Below, one piece after another: positions 9,911-18,261 of a DNA stretch of 64,000 bases. The position numbers and the translations under genes are program-made. A model generated the notes under the pieces. It did no database searches, was not told the origin of the DNA, and saw only the letters and a program-made list of their open reading frames with translations. How positions within the stretch are numbered: position 1 is the first letter of the stretch; each line of letters starts with the position of its first letter. The DNA comes from Chryseobacterium sp. 18061. Its GTDB lineage: Bacteria; Pseudomonadota; Gammaproteobacteria; Enterobacterales; Enterobacteriaceae. The stretch lies in the NCBI GenBank assembly GCA_902706205.1, contig CACSKA010000005.1, forward strand, positions 1 to 64,000, read 5' to 3'.

Positions 9911-10981
9911 TTACGCCAGACGAGCCGCCAGCTGGCCACGTAAATCTTTATCAAGCTCGCGCAGCAGCGCATCCGTCGCTTCCCAGCTGATGCAGGCATC
10001 GGTCACCGACACACCGTATTTCATATCGCAACGCGGCTGCTCGGAAGACTGATTACCTTCATGAATATTACTTTCAATCATCAGACCGATAATGGAACGG
10101 TTACCATCTTTAATCTGTGCAACCACGGATTCTGCCACGGCAGGCTGACGGCGGTAGTCTTTGTTGGAGTTACCATGACTGCAATCTACCATCAGCGCAG
10201 GCTTCAGTCCCGCCTGTTCCATCTCTTTTTCACACTGAGCGACGTCTGCCGGGCTGTAGTTTGGTGCTTTACCGCCGCGCAGGATCACATGCCCATCCGG
10301 GTTGCCCTGAGTTTGCAGCAGGCAAACCTGTCCAGCCTGGTTGATACCGACAAAGCGGTGTGGCATCGCCGCCGCACGCATGGCGTTGATTGCCGTCGCG
10401 AGGCTGCCGTCGGTGCCGTTTTTAAAGCCAACTGGCATTGACAGACCGGATGCCATTTCGCGGTGAGTCTGTGATTCTGTAGTACGCGCACCGATAGCGG
10501 ACCAGCTGAACAGATCGCCAAGGTACTGCGGGCTGTTCGGGTCGAGCGCTTCAGTTGCCAGCGGCAGGCCCATGCTAACCAGTTCCACCAGCAGACGCCG
10601 CGCAATTTTCAAACCGCCTTCAACATCAAACGAGCCATCCATGTGCGGATCGTTGATCAACCCTTTCCAGCCGACGGTGGTACGAGGTTTTTCAAAGTAG
10701 ACACGCATCACCAGGTAGAGGCTATCGCTGACCTCTGCGGCAAGGGTTTTAAATCGACGAGCATATTCAATCGCAGCTTCCGGATCGTGGATAGAACATG
10801 GCCCACAAACCACCAGCAGACGCGGATCGCGCCCGGCAATGATATCGGAAATGGTCTGACGGGACTGGGCTATCTGGCCTTCCTGTTCAACGGTCAGCGG
10901 GAATTCCGCTTTCAGGACTTCAGGAGTGATCAGAACGTGTTCGTCGGCGATATGTACGTTGTTCAGCGCGTCTTTTTGCAT
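9911..10981 (-). CDS. aroF: DAHP synthase, Tyr-sensitive (AroF)
   Basis: 356 residues, as in E. coli. It condenses phosphoenolpyruvate and erythrose 4-phosphate to 3-deoxy-D-arabino-heptulosonate 7-phosphate, the first step of the shikimate pathway. It is a class I DAHP synthase with the VCGPCSIHD and GARTTESQTHREMASGLS motifs. Operon position before tyrA and the TyrR boxes upstream identify it as the Tyr-feedback isozyme rather than AroG/AroH. Confidence 0.98.
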   Translation of the reverse strand: MQKDALNNVHIADEHVLITPEVLKAEFPLTVEQEGQIAQSRQTISDIIAGRDPRLLVVCGPCSIHDPEAAIEYARRFKTLAAEVSDSLYLVMRVYFEKPRTTVGWKGLINDPHMDGSFDVEGGLKIARRLLVELVSMGLPLATEALDPNSPQYLGDLFSWSAIGARTTESQTHREMASGLSMPVGFKNGTDGSLATAINAMRAAAMPHRFVGINQAGQVCLLQTQGNPDGHVILRGGKAPNYSPADVAQCEKEMEQAGLKPALMVDCSHGNSNKDYRRQPAVAESVVAQIKDGNRSIIGLMIESNIHEGNQSSEQPRCDMKYGVSVTDACISWEATDALLRELDKDLRGQLAARLA

Positions 10982-11077
10982 GATGGCGATCCTGTATAGC
11001 TCGTTTGCGATAAAAGGGTTTCCTCAGCGAGGTTGAGCTTACGATACCACACACGGTAAAGATTTCAATCCACAATC

Positions 11078-11148
11078 CGTAAATTTTACTTTACACTAGG
11101 CATATTTGGCGCATTTATTTTGCCTTTTACTGTAAATAAATTATTCCA
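11078..11148 (-). promoter_or_regulatory. aroF TyrR boxes
   Basis: CGTAAA-TTTTAC-TTTACA (11078-11095) matches the TyrR box TGTAAA-N6-TTTACA with one mismatch. A second, weaker box TGTAAA-TAAATT-ATTCCA lies at 11131-11148. Strong plus weak box pairs upstream of aroF are typical of TyrR/Tyr repression. Confidence 0.7.
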
Positions 11149-11201
11149 CTCGCGATATGCAGTGACTCCGCTATGCTGAAAGCACTGATATGGAGGAGCC
11201 T

Positions 11202-11576
11202 ATGAAGCCAGTCTTGTGTGCGCTTTTGCTTTTATTATTGAACGGATGCCAGATTGATCCCTACACCCATTCCCCTCAATGGACCAGCACCGATTGGTAC
11301 GGCGAAGGCATTGATGATGGCCGAAGCGGCGTGACCGCCCGAAGTGATAGTCAGCTGGCGAGCGATCAGAACGATCCCAAAATCGATCGTAAAGCGTACC
11401 TGAAGGGTTATGCTCTGGGTCTGAAAGATATCTGCACGCCACATCTGCTTTTTGGCTGGGGTGTTTCCGGCAAGATTTACCCTGAAGGATGCGATAGCCT
11501 GGATAACGCCGCGGCGCTACGGGAAGCCTGGCAAAAAGGAATGAATGAAGGAGCGCAATCCAACAGGTTAAATTGA
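11202..11576 (+). CDS. yfiL: YfiL-like DUF2799 lipoprotein
   Basis: Small lipoprotein of 124 residues; the signal peptide MKPVLCALLLLLLNGC ends in a lipobox. The mature part contains several DG/GY motifs (GEGIDDGRSG, KAYLKGYALGLKD), as in the DUF2799 family. The position next to aroF matches E. coli yfiL. The start at 11202 follows a strong ribosome site (GGAGG, 11192-11196); an ATG four codons upstream lies before that site. Function unknown. Confidence 0.8.
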   Translation: MKPVLCALLLLLLNGCQIDPYTHSPQWTSTDWYGEGIDDGRSGVTARSDSQLASDQNDPKIDRKAYLKGYALGLKDICTPHLLFGWGVSGKIYPEGCDSLDNAAALREAWQKGMNEGAQSNRLN

Positions 11577-11602
11577 TGTTTGTGTGTAGCTGGCACAGCG
11601 CT

Positions 11603-11740
11603 TTATTCCGGTAACGGACACAGATCCAGACTATGGCCGCGCGCCTGCCTTAACACCTCCACACATGGATGGTCACGCGGATAATTATGGCGAAGAGGAT
11701 TACAGCGAAGCGCTGATGACGCACCGCGTAACGATCGTCA
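11603..11740 (-). other. Short intergenic stretch, possible gene remnant
   Basis: The 181-bp gap between yfiL and the PepSY gene contains a minus-strand open frame of about 44 codons without a usable start, ending at 11603. A hairpin with arms gcgctgatgac/gtcatcagcgc lies at 11712-11749 without a clear T run. It may be a gene fragment, a terminator for the PepSY operon, or chance. Confidence 0.25.
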
Positions 11741-11757
11741 TCAGCGCGCCCTGACTG

Positions 11758-13125
11758 TTAGTCTGCTGACTGAACCATCGTACCTGTGCTGGCCATGCGC
11801 CAGCGCAATACATCCACGGCAACAAACAGCAGTAAACTCACGCCTAATACAGGCATCGCCACGCCCAACAACACGGCCAGCGCAGATACCATCAACTGCC
11901 CTACTCGTGGCAAATCAAACCAGCTTTGGGTAAGTGTGCTCAGCGGATTGTATTTCGCAGGCGTTGGACGGCGAGACCACCACAACCGATAACCCACTAC
12001 GATCATCACACACAGCCCCGCGCCAAAGGCGATCAGCAGGATCTGATTCAGCACGCCAAACAGCAGCCCCATGTGGAAATCCACGCCCCAGCGCGTTAGC
12101 TTTGCCATCAGCGGAAAATCAGCAAAACGTATGCGATCGACGATCTGCATTTTTGCAGCGTCGATCGCCACAGCATCGACCTGAGTCGGCCAGCCACGAT
12201 CGATCTCGGTCACCGTCCACGCCTTGTCTTCGCTTTTCGCCGGACGGATTTCGACTTTGCTAGCATCAATACCCGATTGCTGTGCCAGATGGAGTACGTC
12301 ATCAAACAGCACAGCGTCTGGGGCCATCATTGCCATCGTCATTCCACCATGACCGCCATGATGCTCAGCGTGCGAGTCTGGCATCATCATTTGGCCATTC
12401 AAGTGGGTATTCACCTGCGGCGTTAGCCAGTTAAACGCCGAGCGCAGCTTATCGACGTTACCACCCGCCCACTGTGACCAGGTTAAGCCTGTCGCTGAGA
12501 ACAGCAACATACCACCAAGCAGGATCCAGCCCAACATGACATGCACCCGACGATTACTCTGCACGCGGTTACGGATGCGTCTTTTCGGACGGGTAAAAAA
12601 CCACAGCGCAATTCCGCCGCAGGACGCCAGCCACATCCACGATGCTGCCAACTCGCTGTAAAGCCGTCCGACGTCACCCAGCAGCAGCGAGCGATGAGCG
12701 TAATCAATCCACTGACGCAGGGGCAAAATGCCGCTGGTGCCGTAAACCGTCATATCACCTTTCACCGCCAGCGTTACGGGGTCGATAAACATCGCCCGGC
12801 TTTCAGATTCCCCCAAAGATGGATCGCTAAACATTACGCGAGTGGTTTCACCGGGCGTCAGCGACGGACGCACGGCATACAGCGCCAGGTCCTGGCCCAT
12901 CGCTTTTTCTGCCACGGCGATTTGTTCGGCCAGAGAGTGCGGCGCTCCACCTTTTTCTGCGGTCAGGGCCTCGCGATACAGCACGTTTTCGAGCTGCGGT
13001 GTCGCAACGTACAGCGTGCCGGTCAGTGCCGCCACGAAGATGAACGGTCCAACAAACAAACCGATAGAGAAATGAAGGCGACGCAGCAGGTTGACCCATG
13101 CGGCGCGCGGGGTGCAGGTTGTCAT
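11758..13125 (-). CDS. PepSY-associated transmembrane protein
   Basis: 455-residue inner-membrane protein of the PepSY-TM (iron-regulated, PiuB-like) family. It has an N-terminal helix (FSIGLFVGPFIFVAALTGTL), a periplasmic PepSY region, and further helices (about 200-220, 245-265, then near the C terminus). A His/Met-rich loop (DSHAEHHGGHGGMTMAMM) may bind metal. The start at 13125 has a GGAA ribosome site; the open frame extends upstream into the DUF2946 gene but is unlikely to be used. It forms an operon with the DUF2946 gene. A role in copper/iron or flavin-linked reduction is an inference. Confidence 0.82.
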   Translation of the reverse strand: MTTCTPRAAWVNLLRRLHFSIGLFVGPFIFVAALTGTLYVATPQLENVLYREALTAEKGGAPHSLAEQIAVAEKAMGQDLALYAVRPSLTPGETTRVMFSDPSLGESESRAMFIDPVTLAVKGDMTVYGTSGILPLRQWIDYAHRSLLLGDVGRLYSELAASWMWLASCGGIALWFFTRPKRRIRNRVQSNRRVHVMLGWILLGGMLLFSATGLTWSQWAGGNVDKLRSAFNWLTPQVNTHLNGQMMMPDSHAEHHGGHGGMTMAMMAPDAVLFDDVLHLAQQSGIDASKVEIRPAKSEDKAWTVTEIDRGWPTQVDAVAIDAAKMQIVDRIRFADFPLMAKLTRWGVDFHMGLLFGVLNQILLIAFGAGLCVMIVVGYRLWWSRRPTPAKYNPLSTLTQSWFDLPRVGQLMVSALAVLLGVAMPVLGVSLLLFVAVDVLRWRMASTGTMVQSAD

Positions 13126-13183
13126 ACTTTTCCTTTTAAAAAGCAAATAAAGAGTGTGGCGTTTGGCGCCCATTCTTATGTTG

Positions 13184-13588
13184 TTAGCAGGTAAAAGCAG
13201 ACAGACTCGGCGGCGCGCGGGTAGGAGGGTAAAGCCACGGGGAAAAATGCCAGACCTGCGCACGGAGTCGCGGCAGTCGTAAACGCAGGCGTAACAATAA
13301 TGCACAGACCAGCAGCACCAGGGCCAGGATAAGCCCCGGCACGTGCGCCAACAACACACAGTAGCCGCAGGCCTCAGCGTGATCGACCGGCATCGTGCCC
13401 GAATGGTGTCCATCATGATACTCACTCAGCATCGACATCTCGTGATGCATCCCGGGCATCGAACTCATCGGGTCTTTTTGCAGTGAAACGGAAATTAGCG
13501 GCGCCACAATAATCAACGCAATAGCAAACAGCGCGAACCAGGCCGCGACGCGTTTACCGTTACTGCGATGAAATGTGTTATCTACCAT
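13184..13588 (-). CDS. DUF2946 membrane protein, His/Met-rich
   Basis: 134 residues. It has one N-terminal helix, a periplasmic loop very rich in His and Met (SSMPGMHHEMSML, HDGHHSGTM), the ACGYCVLLAHVPG signature of DUF2946, then a second helix. The family is usually next to PepSY or TonB-receptor genes and has been linked to copper. The start at 13588 follows GGAGG at 13593-13597; an in-frame upstream ATG lacks such a site. It is 58 bp upstream of the PepSY gene, same strand. Confidence 0.78.
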   Translation of the reverse strand: MVDNTFHRSNGKRVAAWFALFAIALIIVAPLISVSLQKDPMSSMPGMHHEMSMLSEYHDGHHSGTMPVDHAEACGYCVLLAHVPGLILALVLLVCALLLRLRLRLPRLRAQVWHFSPWLYPPTRAPPSLSAFTC

Positions 13589-13608
13589 CTGTCCTCCGAC
13601 GCGGGGAC

Positions 13609-13638
13609 ATTGTAAATGATTTGCAGCGGGAAGGTTAA
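13609..13638 (-). promoter_or_regulatory. Candidate promoter of the DUF2946-PepSY operon
   Basis: Minus strand: TTAACC, an 18-bp spacer starting TTCCCGCTG, then TACAAT. The longer spacer and CCTTCCC half-site recall MerR-family (CueR) promoters, but the second half-site is poor. Tentative. Confidence 0.35.
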
Positions 13639-13660
13639 CATTCGAGAGGAATGACAATAA

Positions 13661-13691
13661 AAAAGGGCCAGCCTTGCGGCCAGCCCTTTTT
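13661..13691. terminator. Native rplS-operon terminator, stranded left of attL
   Basis: aaaaaagggccagcc-ttgc-ggccagccctttttt type hairpin, symmetrical and able to work both ways. Before prophage insertion it would have lain about 30 bp after the rplS stop codon. The phage now separates it from rplS by 33.7 kb. Confidence 0.8.
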
Positions 13692-13716
13692 AACTTGGAT
13701 GTCGCTTAAGCGAATC

Positions 13717-13730
13717 TTAGTTAAGACGCT
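13717..13730. other. attL core
   Basis: ttagttaagacgct, identical to 47431-47444. The outer side continues into host sequence with the native rplS terminator; the inner side is phage DNA. The core corresponds to the last codons (Arg-Leu-Asn, stop) of rplS read on the minus strand. Confidence 0.88.
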
Positions 13731-13857
13731 TTTACCTGACACCATTGATAAACATACATTTTTCATTATAAACAGTTAGTTATATGTATCACTGATGCAG
13801 CCAAATGCGGTCAAAAACATGCTGCGTGGGCAGAATATGGTCGTTTGGCAACTCTGA

Positions 13858-15153
13858 TTATGCTTTTTTGATCACGATATTTCTTCCGACCAAAAGTGCA
13901 TGTTCAACAAGTTGTTCATAATCATTCTGATTGAAATCCTCATAAATAATGTTATTTATTTTATCAATAAACAGACTCATACATTTATGGGCTTCGATAA
14001 AATCTACGTATGAATTATTAGGTTCAAATATATCCTCAAAACTTTCGATATTGTAAACTGATGGCTCTACAAAGCTTGGTGGATTTGTACATAATTTACC
14101 CAGAATAAATATAGCATATCGAATATCATTTTCTTTATGATATCTCATTACAAAAGTTACCATATCCTGTTTAAATCTTAAACTATCAAATGGAATATAC
14201 CCCGAGCAAACTAAAGATATTACTTTATCCGGATAAAGTTGACATATTGTATCAAGAATGGCTCCCAAAATATATCCACTAATGTAACCATCATCTTCGT
14301 GATTAACTAACTCATCATCATCCTCAGAAACTCTATCCAGAAGTTCCTTAATAACTCGGAGAATTTCCTCAACCTTTACTCTATTAAGTAATTCTAAACT
14401 TTCAAGAAGTTCATACAGCGCGCGAGTATTAATTATTTCATTGATGCCAATTTCTTTTGCTATGTACGCAGCGAGATCATAATGATTTTGGAAAGTATAG
14501 TCTTTCCCATTTACCCTTTCTACAATTGCAGACTGTAATCGTTCTAAAGCAATGTTTCCAGCGATGACCATCCCGTTGATTTCATCTAATATCATCAACT
14601 CTTCTTTTGAAGCACCACCACTCATCGGTTTATAAACTAAATCATGTTCAACTTCTGACCACGCATGCATTAATACTGAAGCTATTTGAATCTCAACCGG
14701 AGTCTCAGAATATCTTGACTCATCTCCTAGTTTTATTCTGTAATGCTTAGCATGATAGCCATCAAATCTTTTTGCATAAAGCCCTTCAGCGCTATCAAGA
14801 CGTGCTCCAGGAAATGTTTTACTATACAATTCGACGAACATTTCAGATATAATCGTTGATACTACGTCAATATCTCCTGGGAAATATAGTGCAACTCTAA
14901 CGCCAGCAAGATCAACAATATCATTGTATATATCACCAACTACTTTATATTTACCATGATTTTCCTCCACATCTCTTTTTTCAAGTTTTCTTTGCAAGCT
15001 TTCAATCCCTTTTGCTCTAAATGAAACAATCGCGCGAACACCTGATTCATTGAGAGCAGATTCCAGTTTAAGGCCAACAAGTTCTGAAAGTTTACTATAA
15101 TAGTCAAATTCCCTACTATATGTAGATATAAACCCTTTAATAACTTCAATCAT
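13858..15153 (-). CDS. RelA/SpoT-domain nucleotidyltransferase, prophage cargo
   Basis: 431 residues. The first about 180 form a RelA/SpoT synthetase-like domain: basic loop FRAKGIESLQRKL (45-57), DLAGVRV (81-87), GYHAKH (132-137), VEIQIASVLMHAWSEVEHD (153-171), with Glu154 in the place of the catalytic Glu of alarmone synthetases. No HD hydrolase or TGS/ACT regulatory domain is present; residues 180-431 are an unrecognised, mostly helical region. It starts by overlapping the int stop by 4 nt, with its ribosome site GGAGG inside int. AT-rich and unlike neighbouring phage genes. Phage-borne RelA-like enzymes (e.g. CapRel/PhRel) are toxins of abortive-infection systems, so a defence role is likely but inferred. 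Confidence 0.75.
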   Translation of the reverse strand: MIEVIKGFISTYSREFDYYSKLSELVGLKLESALNESGVRAIVSFRAKGIESLQRKLEKRDVEENHGKYKVVGDIYNDIVDLAGVRVALYFPGDIDVVSTIISEMFVELYSKTFPGARLDSAEGLYAKRFDGYHAKHYRIKLGDESRYSETPVEIQIASVLMHAWSEVEHDLVYKPMSGGASKEELMILDEINGMVIAGNIALERLQSAIVERVNGKDYTFQNHYDLAAYIAKEIGINEIINTRALYELLESLELLNRVKVEEILRVIKELLDRVSEDDDELVNHEDDGYISGYILGAILDTICQLYPDKVISLVCSGYIPFDSLRFKQDMVTFVMRYHKENDIRYAIFILGKLCTNPPSFVEPSVYNIESFEDIFEPNNSYVDFIEAHKCMSLFIDKINNIIYEDFNQNDYEQLVEHALLVGRNIVIKKA

Positions 15154-16202
15154 AAACCCTCCTGATATTTAACTTGTAAAAAATTCAGATTAGAGATCGG
15201 ATTAAATTCAACCGCATCTTCTAAATGATTTGGAGAAAAATGGGCATATCTCATAGTTTCCCTGATATTTGCGTGCCCTAAAATTCTTTGAAGCACCAAA
15301 ATATTCCCACCGTTCATCATGAAATGGCTCGCAAACGTATGGCGCAACACATGCGTCTTCTGCCCTTCAGCCAACTCTATATCGGTCAGCGCGAGCATTT
15401 TCTTGAACTCCTGATAGCAGGGATGGAACATTTTCCCCTGCAAAGGAGACAGCTCGTCATAGAGCCACCGAGGAATCGGAACCGTTCGATTCTTCTTTCC
15501 CTTCGTTTTCGTGAAGGTCAGCTTATGGGGTGAAAGCTGTGAACGAGTAAGACGTTCGGCTTCGCTCCATCGAGCACCGGTCGCCAGGCATACTTTGACG
15601 ACGCGAGTTAAGTAAATTTTCCCGTATGACTCGCAGGCATTAAGCACTTCGCGAATTTGTGGCTGGGTCAGCCACGACATTTCTTTTTCAGCTTCTTTGA
15701 AAACACGCACACCCTCGAGAGGATTTGGCAGGGTCCACTCACCCAACCGCTTCAGCTCGTTGAAAACAGCTTCGAGGTACTGCTGCTCCCGATTCACGGT
15801 CACAGGTTTCGCGATCCACTTCTCGGGATTCGCGTGGTAGCCATTGTCGATTTCACCTTTCAGGCGCTTATCTCGATAGTGGGCAAAATCTTTCGCTGTT
15901 AGTTGGGTAGCAATCGGATCACCAAGACCCCGGCAAACTATATGCAGTTTTGCCAGTCGCGATTTACTGGCGGCCAGTGACTGACCGTGAAGGTTATGCC
16001 AAAGCTCAATCAGTTCACTCAAACGTCGACGGTCTTCCTTCTCCCCCATCCACGGCTTGTTTTGGGCCTCTTCCCTATAATACTGTTCAAAGGCAACAGC
16101 TTCCCCTTTGGTGGTGAACTTCTTTCGTACGCGGCGGCTGTCGGCCCCATCGACACGGAAATCACAAAGCCATTCACCAGAGGCTAGTTTTTTTATCGCC
16201 AT
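15150..16202 (-). CDS. int: Prophage tyrosine integrase
   Basis: 350-residue P2-type site-specific recombinase. It has an N-terminal arm-binding/SAM-like part and a catalytic domain with the Arg in ATGARWSEAERL, the HVLRHTFASHF box, LGHANIRETMRYAH and the nucleophilic Tyr in RYAHFSPNHL. It catalyses insertion and excision at the rplS core. The stop overlaps the downstream RelA-like gene (ATGA). Confidence 0.95.
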   Translation of the reverse strand: MAIKKLASGEWLCDFRVDGADSRRVRKKFTTKGEAVAFEQYYREEAQNKPWMGEKEDRRRLSELIELWHNLHGQSLAASKSRLAKLHIVCRGLGDPIATQLTAKDFAHYRDKRLKGEIDNGYHANPEKWIAKPVTVNREQQYLEAVFNELKRLGEWTLPNPLEGVRVFKEAEKEMSWLTQPQIREVLNACESYGKIYLTRVVKVCLATGARWSEAERLTRSQLSPHKLTFTKTKGKKNRTVPIPRWLYDELSPLQGKMFHPCYQEFKKMLALTDIELAEGQKTHVLRHTFASHFMMNGGNILVLQRILGHANIRETMRYAHFSPNHLEDAVEFNPISNLNFLQVKYQEGL

Positions 16203-16209
16203 AATTCTT

Positions 16210-16788
16210 TTAGTTGGTTCTGCTCAGGGTGAGGTGTACCAGACCAATGCATTCGACCTCTGATACCGCACACTGAAAATCAGTACCTGAGTTGCTTACC
16301 TTGATTTTGTTGCCGGGAATTCTCGCAACGTCGTAAATGTCATGATCGCCATCGATACTCAGAAGCCAACGGCCGTTAGAAATATCAGTCGTGTCAAAAT
16401 CGACAATCCAGGAGCTATGGCCCTTACAAACATATTTTGGACTCGTTATCGCATCTGAGAGAAGTGACTCATCAACTATCCATTTGTCATTTTCAACCAA
16501 GTTGCCAGCCAAGATATCGAAGCGGGTTAATGTCTTTATCTTGCCTTGCGTGTGGTCTGTATCGAACTTACTGCCCTTCCCTGTCGCTAACCAACGTAGC
16601 GAAACCCCTGTATCCAGAGCGCAAGCTACCACCACATCACCAGGAAAATAATCTCGTCTTATCCATGTACTGATCGTCCCGGATGACAACTCATGCATAT
16701 CGCCAAGCTGTTTTTGCATAGTGAAACCATAAGCGTCCAGCATGCGCTGTAACACAGCTTTACCACCTTCTAGTTCGTCTAGTTTCAT
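16210..16788 (-). CDS. cI: 186-type CI repressor
   Basis: 192 residues, the same length as phage 186 CI. It has an N-terminal helix-turn-helix (MKLDELEGGKAVLQRMLDAYGF...SSGTISTWIRRDYFP) and a C-terminal oligomerisation domain ending in ECIGLVHLTLS. It keeps the prophage silent by blocking the early rightward promoter. The start at 16788 was chosen by length and homology; a start 13 codons upstream adds residues that do not resemble the family. It ends 8 nt before int and is co-directional, suggesting a CI-int transcript. Confidence 0.9.
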   Translation of the reverse strand: MKLDELEGGKAVLQRMLDAYGFTMQKQLGDMHELSSGTISTWIRRDYFPGDVVVACALDTGVSLRWLATGKGSKFDTDHTQGKIKTLTRFDILAGNLVENDKWIVDESLLSDAITSPKYVCKGHSSWIVDFDTTDISNGRWLLSIDGDHDIYDVARIPGNKIKVSNSGTDFQCAVSEVECIGLVHLTLSRTN

Positions 16789-16820
16789 CTTAAAAATCCG
16801 AGTAATCGCAAAAATCCAAT

Positions 16821-16849
16821 TTGACACCTTAAATAAATAAGGTTAGATT
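16821..16849 (+). promoter_or_regulatory. Early lytic promoter pR with palindromic operator
   Basis: TTGACA (16821-16826), 17-bp spacer, TAGATT (16844-16849). The spacer plus flank holds a perfect inverted repeat ACCTTA-AATAAA-TAAGGT (16826-16843). A repressor bound there would block RNA polymerase. It reads into the cox-like gene and away from cI. CI or the Cox/Apl-like protein could bind; which one is not shown by the sequence. Confidence 0.7.
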
Positions 16850-16913
16850 TTGCTTGAACCTGAAAAATGCACGCCAATGCACGGTAATAACACTTAACCG
16901 AGGATGATCACTT

Positions 16914-17138
16914 ATGACTCCACAAATTGCAATCCCGTCCGGCGCGGACCTCATGACCTATGACGAATTCGCTGAGCGCTACGGCTACAGCATTCGCACA
17001 GTAAAACAAATGGTTGCCGATGGGGACCTCCTCCTAATGCCTCGTAAAAAAGACGGGGGCGCTGCACGTATCAACATGGTTGCCTTCCGTGCTCGCCTTC
17101 TGGCTCAGGGCCTCAATTGCCGCTATGTGGCCGCCTGA
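16914..17138 (+). CDS. Cox/Apl-like excisionase-regulator
   Basis: 74 residues with a winged/MerR-like helix-turn-helix (MTYDEFAERYGYSIRTVKQMVADGDLLLMPRKKDGG). By position (first rightward gene after the repressor) it matches P2 cox/186 apl, small proteins that repress the lysogenic promoter and direct excision. GAGG at 16900-16903 serves as the ribosome site. Confidence 0.82.
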   Translation: MTPQIAIPSGADLMTYDEFAERYGYSIRTVKQMVADGDLLLMPRKKDGGAARINMVAFRARLLAQGLNCRYVAA

Positions 17139-17173
17139 ATAACTCGATTATTTAAGCTTACGAGGGAAAACGC

Positions 17174-17683
17174 ATGTTTGATTTTCAAGTTTCCAAACAT
17201 CCCCACTATGACGAAGCGTGCCGGGCATTTGCTAAACGGCACAATATGGTGAAGCTCTCCGAGCGTACAGGTATGAACGTTCAGACCTTACGCAACAAGC
17301 TTAACCCTGAACAGCCTCATCAGTTCACGCCGCCGGAATTGTGGCTGCTGACTGACCTGACAGAAGACGCAACCCTTGTTGATGGTTTTCTGGCACAGCT
17401 CCACTGCCTGCCGTGTGTGCCTATAAACGAGCTGGCAAAAGACAAATTACAGTCCTATGTCATGCACGCCATGAGCAAACTAGGTGAACTGGCGAGCGGC
17501 GCAGTATCGGCAGAACGCCTGACCCCGGCACGTAAACACAACATGATTGAAAGCGTTAACTCTGGGATCCGTATGTTGTCGCTCTCCGCTATGGCATTAC
17601 AGGCCCGGCTTCAGGCTAACCCGGCGATGTCGAGCGTGGTCGATACGGTGAGCGGGCTCGGCGCATCGTTTGGCCTGGTCTGA
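17174..17683 (+). CDS. cII: CII-like phage regulatory protein
   Basis: 169 residues of the phage CII/CP76 family of 186-like phages. An N-terminal helix-turn-helix (YDEACRAFAKRHNMVKLSERTGMNVQTLRNKLNPEQPHQ) is followed by a helical C-terminal half. In 186, CII activates the promoter that starts repressor synthesis during establishment of lysogeny. Confidence 0.85.
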   Translation: MFDFQVSKHPHYDEACRAFAKRHNMVKLSERTGMNVQTLRNKLNPEQPHQFTPPELWLLTDLTEDATLVDGFLAQLHCLPCVPINELAKDKLQSYVMHAMSKLGELASGAVSAERLTPARKHNMIESVNSGIRMLSLSAMALQARLQANPAMSSVVDTVSGLGASFGLV

Positions 17684-17690
17684 GGTAAAA

Positions 17691-17891
17691 ATGCTGAATA
17701 ATGAACCTTCATTTGCTTCGCTACTGGTTAAACGAAGCCCGGGTATGCACCACGGCCACGGCTGGATTACGGGCAAAAATGGTAAGCGATGGCATCCAGC
17801 CCATTCACAGACTGAATTATTGGCTGGCCTGAGTTCACGAACACCGGAGGGATCATGGCTATCGAAGCTGTTGCGTCGACTGCCCCGTTGA
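17691..17891 (+). CDS. Fil-like small phage protein (DUF2724 type)
   Basis: 66 residues (MLNNEPSFASLLVKRSPGMHHGHGWITGKNGKRWHP...). It resembles small P2/186 early proteins annotated as Fil/DUF2724, whose 186 member causes host filamentation. The family assignment is from memory of the GHGWI-GKDGKRWHP pattern. It starts 7 nt after cII and overlaps the next gene by 37 nt. Confidence 0.65.
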   Translation: MLNNEPSFASLLVKRSPGMHHGHGWITGKNGKRWHPAHSQTELLAGLSSRTPEGSWLSKLLRRLPR

Positions 17892-18193
17892 GAGCAGGTG
17901 AAAGACTGGCTGGATTGAATCACATCTCTGAACTGCGAGCCCGTTACTGGGGCGATAGCTGGAAAGAGCTGGAGCTATTTTTCGACGATATGCGTGATAA
18001 GCGTGACCCACAAGCAGAAGAGAATAATCGCGCGCTGGCCGCCATCCTTTTTCTGGCAAAAATACCGGCAGCTCGTCATGAGCTCGAATTGAATGAGCTG
18101 ACGACTGAAGAGAAAAAAGCGCTTATATCAGCAATGAATCACTTTCGTGCAGTCGTGAGTTTATTTCCAAAACGGCTAACCATGCCGGTTTAA
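17855..18193 (+). CDS. P2-like early protein (DUF5347-like)
   Basis: 112 residues, soluble and helical (HISELRARYWGDSWKELELFFDDMRDKRD). It is a common early-region protein in P2-like phages; function unknown. The start has a strong ribosome site GGAGGG at 17846-17851. It overlaps the previous gene in another frame. Confidence 0.7.
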   Translation: MAIEAVASTAPLRAGERLAGLNHISELRARYWGDSWKELELFFDDMRDKRDPQAEENNRALAAILFLAKIPAARHELELNELTTEEKKALISAMNHFRAVVSLFPKRLTMPV

Positions 18194-18261
18194 CACCAAA
18201 CAGAAATTAAATGGCGTCCACCCGCCGGGCATTCCTTTGCCCAAATTCAGGAGAAAGCATT

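Noticed and set aside
12541..13194. 217-codon plus-strand open frame opposite the PepSY gene
   Set aside because: Antisense shadow with unnatural composition; the minus-strand PepSY frame has clear family features.
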